DNA from: Hydractinia symbiolongicarpus
Lineage: Eukaryota > Cnidaria > Hydrozoa > Anthoathecata > Hydractiniidae
Reading direction: 5' to 3'
Length of the DNA: 64,000 nucleotides
Assembly (NCBI RefSeq): GCF_029227915.1
Contig: NC_079875.1
Location: forward strand, 744,001-808,000
The position numbers and the translations under genes were made by a program. Shown piece by piece: positions 38,950 to 51,577 of the stretch. Below the pieces are notes generated by a model. It saw nothing but the letters and a program-made list of their open reading frames with translations. It was not told the origin of the DNA and made no database searches. Numbering within the stretch: the stretch's first letter is position 1; each line of letters opens with the position of its first letter.

Positions 38950-41900
38950 AAAAATGTTTTCATTTTTGAAGATACACTGAATAAAAGAAGTTTAATCTCC
39001 GGCAAACGAAAACCCGCCATTTCCCGTAAATGCCGGGCTTGGCCCGTATAGTCAAAAGTATACAAAGAAAGTACCCATGGAATAAACTCATTTCCCGAAC
39101 GATTTTTTATATTATTTTTTCACCACTAAAGCCCATGAGACTTGTAGTTTTTAAAAATGTTTTCATTTTTGATGAGACTCTGAATAAAAGAAGTTTAATC
39201 GCCGGCAAACGAAAACCCGCCATTTCCCGTAAACCCCGGACTCGGCCCGTATACTCAAAAGTATACAAAGAAAGTACCCAGTGAGTAAACTCATTTCCCG
39301 AACGATTTTTTATATTATATTTTCACCACTAAAACGCATGAGACTTGTAGTTTTCAAAAATGTTTTCATTTTTGATGGGACGCTGAATAAAAGAAGTTTA
39401 ATAGCCGGCAAACGAAAACCCGCGATTTCCCGTAAATCCCGGACTCGGCCCGTATAGTCAAAAGTATACAAAGAAAGTACCCATGGAATAAACTCATTTC
39501 CCGAACGATTTTTTATATTATTTTTTCACCACTAAAACGCAGGAGACTTTAGTTTTCAAAAATGTTTTCATTTTTGATGAGACGCTGAATAAAAGAAGTT
39601 TAATCGCCGGTAAACGAAAAACCGCCAATTGCCGTAAACCCCGGACTCGGCCCGTATAGTCAAAAGTATACAAAGAAAGTACCCAGGGAGTAAACTCATT
39701 TCCCGAACGATTTTTTAAATTATTTTTTCACCACTAAAACGCATGAGACTTGTAGTTTTCAAAAATGTTTTCATTTTTGATGAGACGCTGAATAAAAGAA
39801 GTTTAATCGCCGGCAAACGAAAACCTGCGATTTCCCGTAAATCCCGGACTCGGCCCGTATAGTCAAAAGTATACAAAGATAGTACCCAGGGTGTAAACTC
39901 ATTTCCCGAACGATTTTTTAAATTATTTTTTCACCATTAAAACGCATGAGACTTTTAGTTTTCCGAAATGCTTTCATTTTTGATGAGACGCTTAATGAAA
40001 GTGGTTTAATCGCCGGCAAATGAAAACCCGCGATTTCCCGTAAATCCCGGACTCGGCCCGTATAGTCAAAAGTATACAAACAAAGTACCCAGGGTGTAAA
40101 CTCATTTCCCGAACGATTTTTTAAATTATTTTTTCTCCACTAAAACGCATGAGACTTGTAGTTTTCAAAAATGTTTTCATTTTTGATGAGACGCTGAATG
40201 AAAGAAGTTTAATCGCCGGCAAACGAAAACCTGCAATTTCCCGTAAATCCCGGACTCGGCCCGTATTGTCAAAAGTATACAAAGAAAGTACCCAGGGTGT
40301 AAACTCATTTCCCGAACGATTTTTTAAATTAATATTTCACCACTAAAGCCCATGAGACTTGTAGTTTTCAAAAATGTTTTCATTTTTGAAGATACACTGA
40401 ATAAAAGAAGTTTAATCGCCGGCAAACGAAAACCCGCCATTTCCCGTAAATGCCGGGCTTGGCCCGTATAGTCAAAAGTATACAAAGAAAGTACCCATGG
40501 AATAAACTCATTTCCCGAACGATTTTTTATATTATTTTTTCACCACTAAAACGCAGGAGACTTGTAGTTTTCAAAAATGTTTTCATTTTTGATGAGACGC
40601 TGAATAAAAGAAGTTTAATCGCCGGTAAACGAAAAACCGCCAATTGCCGTAAACCCCGGACTCGGCCCGTATAGTCAAAAGTATACAAAGAAAGTACCCA
40701 GGGAGTAAACTCATTTCCCGAACGATTTTTTATATTATTTTTTCACCACTAAAACGCATGAGACTTGTAGTTTTCAAAAATGTTTTCATTTTTGATGAGA
40801 CGCTGAATAAAAGAAGTTTTATCGCCGGCAAACGAAAACCCGCCATTTCCCGTAAACCCCGGACTCGGCCCGTATAATCAAAAGTATAAAAAGAAAGTAC
40901 CCAGGGAGTAAACTCATTTCCTGAACGATTTTTTAAATTATTTTTTCACCACTAAAACGCACGAGACTTGTAGTTTTCAAAAATGTTTTCATTTTTGATG
41001 AGACGCTGAATAAAAGAAGTTTAATCGCCGGCAAACGAAAACCTGCGATTTCCCGTAAATCCCGGACTCGGCCCGTATAGTCAAAAGTATACAAAGATAG
41101 TACCCAGGGTGTAAACTCATTTCCCGAACGATTTTTTAAATTATTTTTTCACCACTAAAACGCATGAGACTTGTAGTTTTCAGAAATGCTTTCATTTTTG
41201 ATGAGACGCTTAATGAAAGTGGTTTAATCGCCGGCAAACGAAAACCCGCGATTTCCCGTAAATCCCGGGCTTGGCCCGTATAGTCGAATGTATACAAAGA
41301 AAATACCCTGTGAGTAAACTCATTTCCAAAACGATTTTTTAAATTATCTTTTCACCACTAAAACGCATGAGACTTGTAGTTTTTAAAAATGTTTTCATTT
41401 TTGATGCGACACTGAATAAAAGAAGTTTAATCGCCGGCAAACGAAAACCCGCCATTTCCCGTAAATCCCGGGCTTGGCCCGTATAGTCAAAAGTATACGA
41501 AGAAAGTACCCAGTGAGTAAACTCATTTCCCAAACGATTTTTTAAATTATTTTTTCTCCACTAAAACGCATGAGACTTGTAGTTTTCAAAAATGTTTTCA
41601 TTTTTGATGAGACGCTGAATGAAAGAAGTTTAATCGCCGGCAAACGAAAACCTGCAATTTCCCGTAAATCCCGGACTCGGCCCGTATTGTCAAAAGTATA
41701 CAAAGAAAGTACCCAGGGTGTAAACTCATTTCCCGAACGATTTTTTAAATTAATATTTCACCACTAAAGCCCATGAGACTTGTAGTTTTCAAAAATGTTT
41801 TCATTTTTGAAGATACACTGAATAAAAGAAGTTTAATCGCCGGCAAACGAAAACCCGCCATTTCCCGTAAATGCCGGGCTTGGCCCGTATAGTCAAAAGT

Positions 41901-44900
41901 ATACAAAGAAAGTACCCATGGAATAAACCCATTTCCCGAACGATTTTTTATATTATTTTTTCACCACTAAAACGCATGAGACTTGTAGTTTTCAAAAATG
42001 TTTTCATTTTTGATGAGACGCTGAATAAAAGAAGTTTAATCGCCGGTAAACGAAAAACCGCCAATTGCCGTAAACCCCGGACTCGGCCCGTATAGTCAAA
42101 AGTATACAAAGAAAGTACCCAGGGAGTAAACTCATTTCCCAAACGATTTTTTATATTATTTTTTCACCACTAAAACGCATGAGACTTGTAGTTTTCAAAA
42201 ATGTTTTCATTTTTGATGAGACGCTGAATAAAACAAGTTTTATCGCCGGCAAACGAAAAGCCGCCATTTCCCGTAAACCCCGGACTCGGCCCGTATAATC
42301 AAAAGTATAAAAAGAAAGTACCCAGGGAGTAAACTCATTTCCCGAACGATTTTTTAAATTATTTTTTCACCACTAAAACGCATGAGACTTGTAGTTTTCA
42401 AAAATGTTTTCATTTTTGATGAGACGCTGAATAAAAGAAGTTTAATCGCCGGCAAACGAAAACCTGCGATTTCCCGTAAATCCCGGACTCGGCCCGTATA
42501 GTCAAAAGTATACAAAGATAGTACCCAGGGTGTAAACTCATTTCCCGAACGATTTTTTAAATTATTTTTTCACCACTAAAACGCATGAGACTTGTAGTTT
42601 TCAGAAATGCTTTCATTTTTGATGAGACGCTTAATGAAAGTGGTTTAATCGCCGGCAAACGAAAACCCGCGATTTCCCGTAAATCCCGGGCTTGGCCCGT
42701 ATAGTCGAATGTATACAAAGAAAGTACCCTGTGAGTAAACTCATTTCCAAAACGATTTTTTAAATTATCTTTTCACCACTAAAACGCATGAGACTTGTAG
42801 TTTTCAAAAATGTTTTCATTTTTGATGCGACACTGAATAAAAGAAGTTTAATCGCCGGCAAACGAAAACCCGCCATTTCCCGTAAATCCCGGGCTTGGCC
42901 CGTATAGTCAAAAGTATACAAAGAAAGTACCCAGGGAGAAAACTCATTTTCCGAACGATTTTTTATATTATTTTTTCACCACTAAAACGCATGAGACTTG
43001 TAGTTTTCAAAAATGTTTTCATTTTTGATGGGACGCTGAATAAAAGAAGTTTAATAGCCGGCAAACGAAAACCCGCGATTTCTCGTAAATCCCGGACTCG
43101 GCCCGTATAGTCAAAAGTATACAAACAAAGTACCCAGGGTGTAAACTCATTTCCCGAACGATTTTTTATATTATTTTTTCACCACTAAAACGCATGAGAC
43201 TTGTAGTTTTCAAAAATGTTTTCATTTTTGATGAGACGCTGAATAAAAGAAGTTTTATCGCCGGCAAACGAAAACCCGCCATTTCCCGTAAACCCCGGAC
43301 TCGGCCCGTATAATCAAAAGTATAAAAAGAAAGTACCCAGGGAGTAAACTCATTTCCCGAACGATTTTGTAAATTATTTTTTCACCACTAAAACGCATGA
43401 GACTTGTAGTTTTTAAAAATGTTTTCATTTTTGATGAGACGCTGAATAAAAGAAGTTTAATCGCCGGCACACGAAAACCTGCGATTTCCCGTAAATCCCA
43501 GACTCGGCCCTTATAGTCAAAAGTATACAAAGATAGTACCCAGGGAGTAAACTCATTTCCCGAACGATTTTGTAAATTATTTTTTCACCACTAAAACGCA
43601 TGAGACTTGTAGTTTTTAAAAATGTTTTCATTTTTGATGAGACGCTGAATAAAAGAAGTTTAATCGCCGGCAAACGAAAACCCGCCATTTCCCGTAAATC
43701 CCGGGCTTGGCCCGTATAGTCAAAAGTATACAAAGAAAGTACCCAGGGAGAAAACTCATTTCCCGAACGATTTTTTATATTATTTTTTCACCACTAAAAC
43801 GCATGAGATTTGTAGTTTTCAAAAATGTTTTCATTTTTGATGGGACGCTGAATAAAAGAGGTTTAATAGCCGGCAAACGAAAACCCGCGATTTCCCGTAA
43901 ATCCCGGACTCGGCCCGTATAGTCAAAAGTATACAAACAAAGTACCCAGGGTGTAAACTCATTTCCCGAACGATTTTTTAAATTATTATTTCACCACTAA
44001 AGCCCATGAGACTTGTAGTTTTCAAAAATGTTTTCATTTTTGAAGATACACTGAATAAAAGAAGTTTAATCGCCGGCAAACGAAAACCTGCGATTTCCCG
44101 TAAATCCCGGACTCGGCCCGTATAGTCAAAAGTATACAAAGATAGTACCCAGGGTGTAAACTCATTTCCCGAACGATTTTTTAAATTATTATTTCACCAC
44201 TAAAGCCCATGAGACTTGTAGTTTTCAAAAATGTTTTCATTTTTGATGAGACGCTGAATAAAAGAAGTTTAATCGCGGGCAAACGAAAACCTGCGATTTC
44301 CCGTAAATCCCGGACTCGGCCCGTATAGTCAAAAGTATACAAAGATAGTACCCAGGGAGAAAACTCATTTCCCGAACGATTTTTTATATTATTTTTTCAC
44401 CACTAAAACGCATGAGATTTGTAGTTTTCAAAAATGTTTTCATTTTTGATGGGACGCTGAATAAAAGAGGTTTAATAGCCGGCAAACGAAAACCCGCGAT
44501 TTCCCGTAAATCCCGGGCTTGGCCCGTATAGTCAAAAGTATACAAAGAAAGTACCCAGGGTGTAAACTCATTTCCCGAACGATTTTTTAAATTATTATTT
44601 CACCACTAAAGCCCATGACACTTGTAGTTTTCAAAAATGTTTTCATTTTTGAAGATACACTGAGTAAAAGAAGTTTAATCGCCGGCAAACGAAAACCCGC
44701 CATTTCCCGTAAATCCCGGGCTTGGCCCGTATAGTCAAAAGTATACAAAGAAAGTACCCATGGAGTAAACTCAATTCCCGAACGATTTTTTATATTATTT
44801 TTTCACCACTAAAACGCATGAGACTTGTAGTTTTCAAAAATGTTTTCATTTTTGATGAGACGCTGAATAAAAGAAGTTTTATCGCCGGCAAACGAAAACC

Positions 44901-46524
44901 CGCCATTTCCCGTAAACCCCGGACTCGGCCCGTATAATCAAAAGTATAAAAAGAAAGTACCCAGGGAGTAAACTCATTTCCCGAACGATTTTTTAAATTA
45001 TTTTTTCACCACTAAAACGCATGAGACTTGTAGTTTTTAAAAATGTTTTCATTTTTGATGAGACGCTGAATAAAAGAAGTTTAATCGCCGGCAAACGAAA
45101 ACCTGCGATTTCCCGTAAATCCCAGACTCGGCCCGTATAGTCAAAAGTATACAAAGATAGTACCCAGGGTGTAAACTCATTTCCCGAACGATTTTTTAAA
45201 TTATTTTTTCACCACTAAAACGCATGAGACTTGTAGTTTTCAGAAATGCTTTCATTTTTGATGAGACGCTTAATGAAAGTGGTTTAATCGCCGGCAAACG
45301 AAAACCCGCGATTTCCCGTAAATCCCGGGCTTGGCCCGTATAGTCGAATGTATACAAAGAAAGTACCCTGTGAGTAAACTCATTTCCAAAACGATTTTTT
45401 AAATTATCTTTTCACCACTAAAACGCATAAGACTTGTAGTTTTCAAAAATGTTTTCATTTTTGATGCGACACTGAATAAAAGAAGTTTAATCGCCGGCAA
45501 ACGAAAACCCGCCATTTCCCGTAAATCCCGGGCTTGGCCCGAATAGTCAAAAGTATACAAAGATAGTACCAAGGGTGTAAACTCATTTCCAAAACGATTT
45601 TTTAAATTATTATTTCACCACTAAAGCCCATGAGACTTGTAGTTTTTAAAAATGTTTTCATTTTTGATGAGACGCTGAATAAAAGAAGTTTAATCGCCGG
45701 CAAACGAAAACCCGCCATTTCCCGTAAACCCCGGACTCGGCCCGTATACTCAATAGTATACAAAGAAAGTACCCAGGGAGTAAACTCATTTCCCGAACGA
45801 TTTTTTAAATTATTTTTTCTCCACTAAAACGCATGAGACTTGTAGTTTTCAAAAATGTTTTCATTTTTGATGAGACACTGAATAAAAGAAGTTTAATCGC
45901 CGGCAAACGAAAACCCGCCATTTCCCGTAAATCCCGGGCTTGGCCCGTATAGTCAAAAGTATACAAAGAAAGTACCCAGGGAGAAAACTCATTTCCCGAA
46001 CGATTTTTTAAATTATTATTTCACCACTAAAGCCCATGAGACTTGTAGTTTTCAAAAATGTTTTCATTTTTGAAGATACACTGAATAGAAGAAGTTTAAT
46101 CGCCGGCAAACGAAAACCCGCCATTTCCCGTAAATCCCGGGCTTGGCCCGTAAGGTCAAAAGTATACAAAGAAAGTACCCATGGAGTAAACTCATTTCCC
46201 GAACGATTTTTTATATTATTTTTTCACCACTAAAACGCATGAGACTTGTAGTTTTCAAAAATGTTTTCATTTTTGATGAGACGCTGAATAAAAGAAGTTT
46301 AATCGCCGGTAAACGAAAACCCGCCATTTCCCGTAAACCCCGGACTCGGCCCGTATACTCAAAAGTATACAAAGAAAGTACCCAGGGAGTAAACTCTTTT
46401 CCCGAACGATTTTTTAAATTATTTTTTCTCCACTAAAACGCATGAGACTTGTAGTTTTCAAAAATGTTTTCATTTTTGATGAGACACTGAATAAAAGAAG
46501 TTTAATCGCCGGCAAACGAAAACC
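38950..46524 (+). repeat. 7713-bp tandem duplication, copy 2
   Basis: Second copy of the 38-monomer unit, in the same orientation. Rare marks are reproduced exactly: AATCTCCGGC (38998), the GAGACTTTAG deletion (39543), the TATACGAAG variant near 41495, CCGTAAGGTC near 46149 and CTCTTTTCCCG near 46394. Of the three noticed differences from copy 1, two also switch short open frames on or off, which shows that those frames have no coding meaning. Confidence 0.92.
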
Positions 46525-47658
46525 CGCCATTTCCCGTAAATCCCGGGCTTGGCCCGTATAGTCAAAAGTAAAGAAAGAAAGTACCCAGGGAGAAAACTCA
46601 TTTCCCGAACGATTTTTTATATTATTTTTTCACCACTAAAACGCATGAGACTTGTAGTTTTCAAAAATGTTTTCATTTTTGATGGGACGCTGAATAAAAG
46701 AAGTTTAATAGTCGGCAAACGAAAACCCGCGATTTCCCGTAAATCCCGGACTCGGCCCGTATAGTCAAAAGTATACAAAGAAAGTACCCATGGAGTAAAC
46801 TCATTTCCCGAACGATTTTTTATATTATTTTTTCACCACTAAAACGCATGAGACTTGTAGTTTTCAAAAATGTTTTCATTTTTGATGAGACGCTGAATAA
46901 AAGAAGTTTAATCGCCGGTAAACGAAAACCCGCCATTTCCCGTAAACCCCGGACTCAGCCCCTATAGTCAAAAGTATACAAAGAAAGTACCCAGGCAGTA
47001 AACTCATTTCCCGAACGATTTTTTATATTATTTTTTCACCACTAAAACGCATGAGACTTGTAGTTTTCAAAAATGTTTTCATTTTTGATGAGACGCTGAG
47101 TAAAAGAAGTTTTATCGCCGGCAAACGAAAACCCGCCATTTCCCGTAAACCCCGGACTCGGCCCGTATAATCAAAAGTATAAAAAGAAAGTACCCAGGGA
47201 GTAAACTCATTTCCGATCGATTTTTTAAATTATTTTTTCACCACTAAATCGCATGAGACTTGTAGTTTTCAAAAATGTTTTCATTTTTGATGAGACGCTG
47301 AATAAAAGAAGTTTAATCGCCGGCAAACGAAAACCTGCGATTTCCCGTAAATCCCGGACTCGGCCCGAATAGTCAAAAGTATACAAAGATAGTACCCAGG
47401 GTGTAAACTCATTTCCAGAACGATTTTTTAAATTATTATTGCACCACTAAATCCCATGAGACTTGTAGTTTTTAAACATGTTTTCATTTTTGATGAGACG
47501 CTGAATAAAAGAAGTTTAATCGCCGGCAAACGAAAACCCGCCATTTCCCGTAAATCCCGGGCTTGGCCCGTATAGTCAAAAGTATACAAAGAAAGTACCC
47601 ATGGAGTAAACTCATTTCCCGAACGATTTTTTATATTATTTTTTCACCACTAAAACGC

Positions 47659-47861
47659 ATGAGACTTGTAGTTTTCAAAAATGTTTTCATTTTTGATGAG
47701 ACGCTGAATAAAAGAAGTTTAATCGCCGGCAAACGAAAACCCGCCATTTCCCGTAAATCCCGGGCTTGGCCCGTATAGTCAAAAGTATACAAAGAAAGTA
47801 CCCATGGAGTAAACTCATTTCCCGAACGATTTTTTATATTATTTTTTCACCACTAAAACGC
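47659..47861 (+). repeat. Representative 203-bp monomer
   Basis: This is a full-length 203-bp copy and serves as an example. Positions 14-36 of the monomer are a run of short T and A tracts. AATAAA lies at 49-54. The well conserved block TTAATCGCCGGCAAACGAAA starts at 61 and contains a GCCGGC palindrome at 67-72. The CpG-rich stretch runs to about 120, and GTATAC lies at 127-132. This copy has the GGGCTTGG variant at about 104, CCATGG near 143 and TTATATT in the tail, which are common in the middle of the window. The preceding monomer (47456-47658) and this one share the same variants over much of their length, a monomer-level tandem repeat. Confidence 0.9.
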
Positions 47862-48031
47862 ATGAGACTTGTAGTTTTCAAAAATGTTTTCATTTTTGAT
47901 GAGACGCTGAATAAAAGAAGTTTTATCGCCGGCAAACGAAAACCCGCCATTTCCCGTAAACCCCGGACTCGGCCCGTATAATCAAAAGTATAAAAAGAAA
48001 GTACCCAGGGAGTAAACTCATTTCCCGAACG

Positions 48032-49547
48032 ATTTTTTAAATTATTTTTTCACCACTAAAACGCATGAGACTTGTAGTTTTCAAAAATGTTTTCATTTTT
48101 GATGAGACGCTGAATAAAAGAAGTTTAATCGCCGGCAAACGAAAACCTGCGATTTCCCGTAAATCCCGGACTCGGCCCGAATAGTCAAAAGTATACAAAG
48201 ATAGTACCCAGGGTGTAAACTCATTTCCAGAACGATTTTTTAAATTATCATTTCACCACTAAAGCCCATGAGACTTGTAGTTTTTAAAAATGTTTTCATT
48301 TTTGATGAGACGCTGAATAAAAGAAGTTTAATCGCCGGCAAACGAAAACCTGCGATTTCCCGTAAATCCCGGACTCGGCCCGTATAGTCAAAAGTATACA
48401 AACAAAGTACCCAGGGTGTAAACTCATTTCCAAGACGATTTTTTAAATTATTATTTCACCACTAAAGCCCATGAGACTTGTAGTTTTTAAAAATGTTTTC
48501 ATTTTTGTCGAGACGCTAAATAAAAGAAGTTTAATCGCCGGCAAACGAAAATCCGCCATTTCCCGTAAATCCCGGACTCGGCCCGTATACTCAAAAGTAT
48601 ACAAAGAAAGTACCCAGGGAGTAAACTCATTTCCCGAACGATTTTTTAAATTATTTTTTCTCCACTAAAACGCATGAGACTTGTAGTTTTCAAAAATGTT
48701 TTCATTTTTAATGAGACACTGAATAAAAGAAGTTTAATCGCCGGCAAACGAAAACCCGCCATTTCCCGTAAATCCTGGGCTTGGCCCGTATAGTCAAAAG
48801 TATACAAAGAAAGTACCCAGGGAGAAAACTCATTTCCCGAACGATTTTTTATATTATTTTTTCACCACTAAAACGCATGAGACTTGAAGTTTTCAAAAAT
48901 GTTTTCATTTTTGATGGGACGCTGAATAAAAGAAGTTTAATAGCCGGCAAACGAAAACCCGCGATTTCCCGTAAATCCCGGACTCGGCCCGTATAGTCAA
49001 AAGTATACAAACAAAGTACCCAGGGTGTAAACTCATTTCCCGAACGATTTTTTAAATTATTATTTCACCACTAAAGCCCATGAGACTTGTAGTTTTCAAA
49101 AATGTTTTCATTTTTGAAGATACACTGAATAGAAGAAGTTTAATCGCCGGCAAACGAAAACCCGCCATTTCCCGTAAATCCCGGGCTTGGCCCGTATAGT
49201 CAAAAGTATACAAAGAAAGTACCCATGGAGTAAACTCAATTCCCGAACGATTTTTTATATTATTTTTTCACCACTAAAACGCATGAGACTTGTAGTTTTC
49301 AAAAATGTTTTCATTTTTGATGAGACGCTGAATAAAAGAAGTTTAATCGCCGGTAAACGAAAACCCGCCATTTCCCGTAAACCCCGGACTCGGCCCGTAT
49401 AGTCAAAAGTATACAAAGAAAGTACCCAGGCAGTAAACTCATTTCCCGAACGATTTTTTATATTATTTTTTCACCACTAAAACGCATGAGACTTGTAGTT
49501 TTCAAAAATGTTTTCATTTTTGATGAGACGCTGAATAAAAGAAGTTT
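48032..49547 (+). repeat. 1624-bp-offset repeat, copy 1 (8-monomer period)
   Basis: Matches 49656-51171 with an offset of exactly eight monomers. Several substitutions separate the copies, such as GAATTATCA-type differences in tails (TTATCATTTC near 48245) and TTTTGTCGAGACG at 48505 against TTTTGATGAGACG at 50129. It is an older higher-order repeat of the right-hand domain. Confidence 0.72.
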
Positions 49548-49655
49548 AATCGCCGGCAAACGAAAACCTGCGATTTCCCGTAAATCCCGGACTCGGCCCG
49601 TATAGTCAAAAGTATACAAACAAAGTACCCAGGGTGTAAACTCATTTCCAAAACG

Positions 49656-51171
49656 ATTTTTTAAATTATTTTTTCACCACTAAAACGCATGAGACTTGTA
49701 GTTTTCAAAAATGTTTTCATTTTTGATGAGACGCTGAATAAAAGAAGTTTAATCGCCGGCAAACGAAAACCTGCGATTTCCCATAAATCCCGGACTCGGC
49801 CCGAATAGTCAAAAGTATACAAAGATAGTACCCAGGGTGTAAACTCATTTCCAGAACGATTTTTTAAATTATTATTTCACCACTAAAGCCCATGAGACTT
49901 GTAGTTTTTAAAAATGTTTTCATTTTTGATGAGACGCTGAATAAAAGAAGTTTAATCGCCGGCAAACGAAAACCTGCGATTTCCCGTAAATCCCGGACTC
50001 GGCCCGTATAGTCAAAAGTATACAAACAAAGTACCCAGGGTGTAAACTCATTTCCAAAACGATTTTTTAAATTATTATTTCACCACTAAAGCCCATGAGA
50101 CTTGTAGTTTTTAAAAATGTTTTCATTTTTGATGAGACGCTGAATAAAAGAAGTTTAATCGCCGGCAAACGAAAACCCGCCATTTCCCGTAAACCCCGGA
50201 CTCGGCCCGTATACTCAAAAGTATACAAAGAAAGTACCCAGGGAGTAAACTCATTTCCCGAACGATTTTTTAAATTATTTTTTCTCCACTAAAACGCATG
50301 AGACTTGTAGTTTTCAAAAATGTTTTCATTTTTGATGAGACACTGAATAAAAGAAGTTTAATCGCCGGCAAACGAAAACCCGCCATTTCCCGTAAATCCC
50401 GGGCTTGGCCCGTATAGTCAAAAGTATACAAAGAAAGTACCCAGGGAGAAAACTCATTTCCCGAACGATTTTTTATATTATTTTTTCACCACTAAAACGC
50501 ATGAGACTTGTAGTTTTCAAAAATGTTTTCATTTTTGATGGGACGCTGAATAAAAGAAGTTTAATAGCCGGCAAACGAAAACCCGCGATTTCCCGTAAAT
50601 CCCGGACTGGGCCCGTATAGTCAAAAGTATACAAACAAAGTACCCAGGGTGTAAACTCATTTCCCGAACGATTTTTTAAATTATTATTTCACCACTAAAG
50701 CCCATGATACTTGTAGTTTTCAAAAATGTTTTCATTTTTGAAGATACACTGAATAGAAGAAGTTTAATCGCCGGCAAACGAAAACCCGCCATTTCCCGTA
50801 AATCCCGGGCTTGGCCCGTATAGTCAAAAGTATACAAAGAAAGTACCCATGGAGTAAACTCATTTCCCAAACGATTTTTTATATTATTTTTTCACCACTA
50901 AAACGCATGAGACTTGTAGTTTTCAAAAATGTTTTCATTTTTGATGAGACGCTGAATAAAAGAAGTTTAATCGCCGGTAAACGAAAACCCGCCATTTCCC
51001 GTAAACCCCGGACTCGGCCCGTATAGTCAAAAGTATACAAAGAAAGTACCCAGGCAGTAAACTCATTTCCCGAACGATTTTTTATATTATTTTTTCACCA
51101 CTAAAACGCATGAGACTTGTAGTTTTCAAAAATGTTTTCATTTTTGATGAGACGCTGAATAAAAGAAGTTT
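49656..51171 (+). repeat. 1624-bp-offset repeat, copy 2
   Basis: Partner of 48032-49547. The right edge is T at 51172 against A at 49548, where the AAGTTTTATCG monomer type begins. Part of it is copied again 2233 bp downstream. Confidence 0.72.
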
Positions 51172-51577
51172 TATCGCCGGCAAACGAAAACCCGCCATTT
51201 CCCGTAAACCCCGGACTCGGCCCGTATAATCAAAAGTATAAAAAGAAAGTACCCAGGAAGTAAACTCATTTCCCGATCGATTTTTTAAATTATTTTTTCA
51301 CCACTAAAACGCATGAGACTTGTAGTTTTCAAAAATGTTTTCATTTTTGATGAGACGCTGAATAAAAGAAGTTTAATCGCCGGCAAACGAAAACCTGCGA
51401 TTTCTCGTAAATCCCGGACTCGGCCCGAATAGTCAAAAGTATACAAAGATAGTACCCAGGGTGTAAACTCATTTCCAGAACGATTTTTTAAATTATTATT
51501 GCACCACTAAATCCCATGAGACTTGTAGTTTTTAAACATGTTTTCATTTTTGATGAGACGCTGAATAAAAGAAGTTT
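50285..51577 (+). repeat. 2233-bp-offset repeat, copy 1 (11-monomer period)
   Basis: Matches 52518-53810 with an offset of exactly 11 monomers, ending at T 51578 versus A 53811. It includes the rare monomer pair ATTGCACCACTAAATCCC / TTTAAACATG at about 51498-51540. A handful of substitutions differ, for example GGACTGGGCC near 50605 against GGACTCGGCC near 52838, and CATGATACTT near 50703. Confidence 0.78.

Noticed and set aside
31237-46524. Treating the near-identical long copies as a certain assembly error.
   Set aside because: The copies differ at a few fixed sites and carry nested marks consistent with an ordered history, so real duplication is at least as likely. Only spanning reads and depth can settle it.
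47809-47825. CENP-B box on the minus strand across CATTTCCCGAAC of the monomer.
   Set aside because: On the reverse strand GTTCGGGAAATGAGTTT fits only the TTCG and A, plus one of the last four core bases (CGGG expected). Six of nine core positions is not convincing. A functional box would need the essential CGGG.
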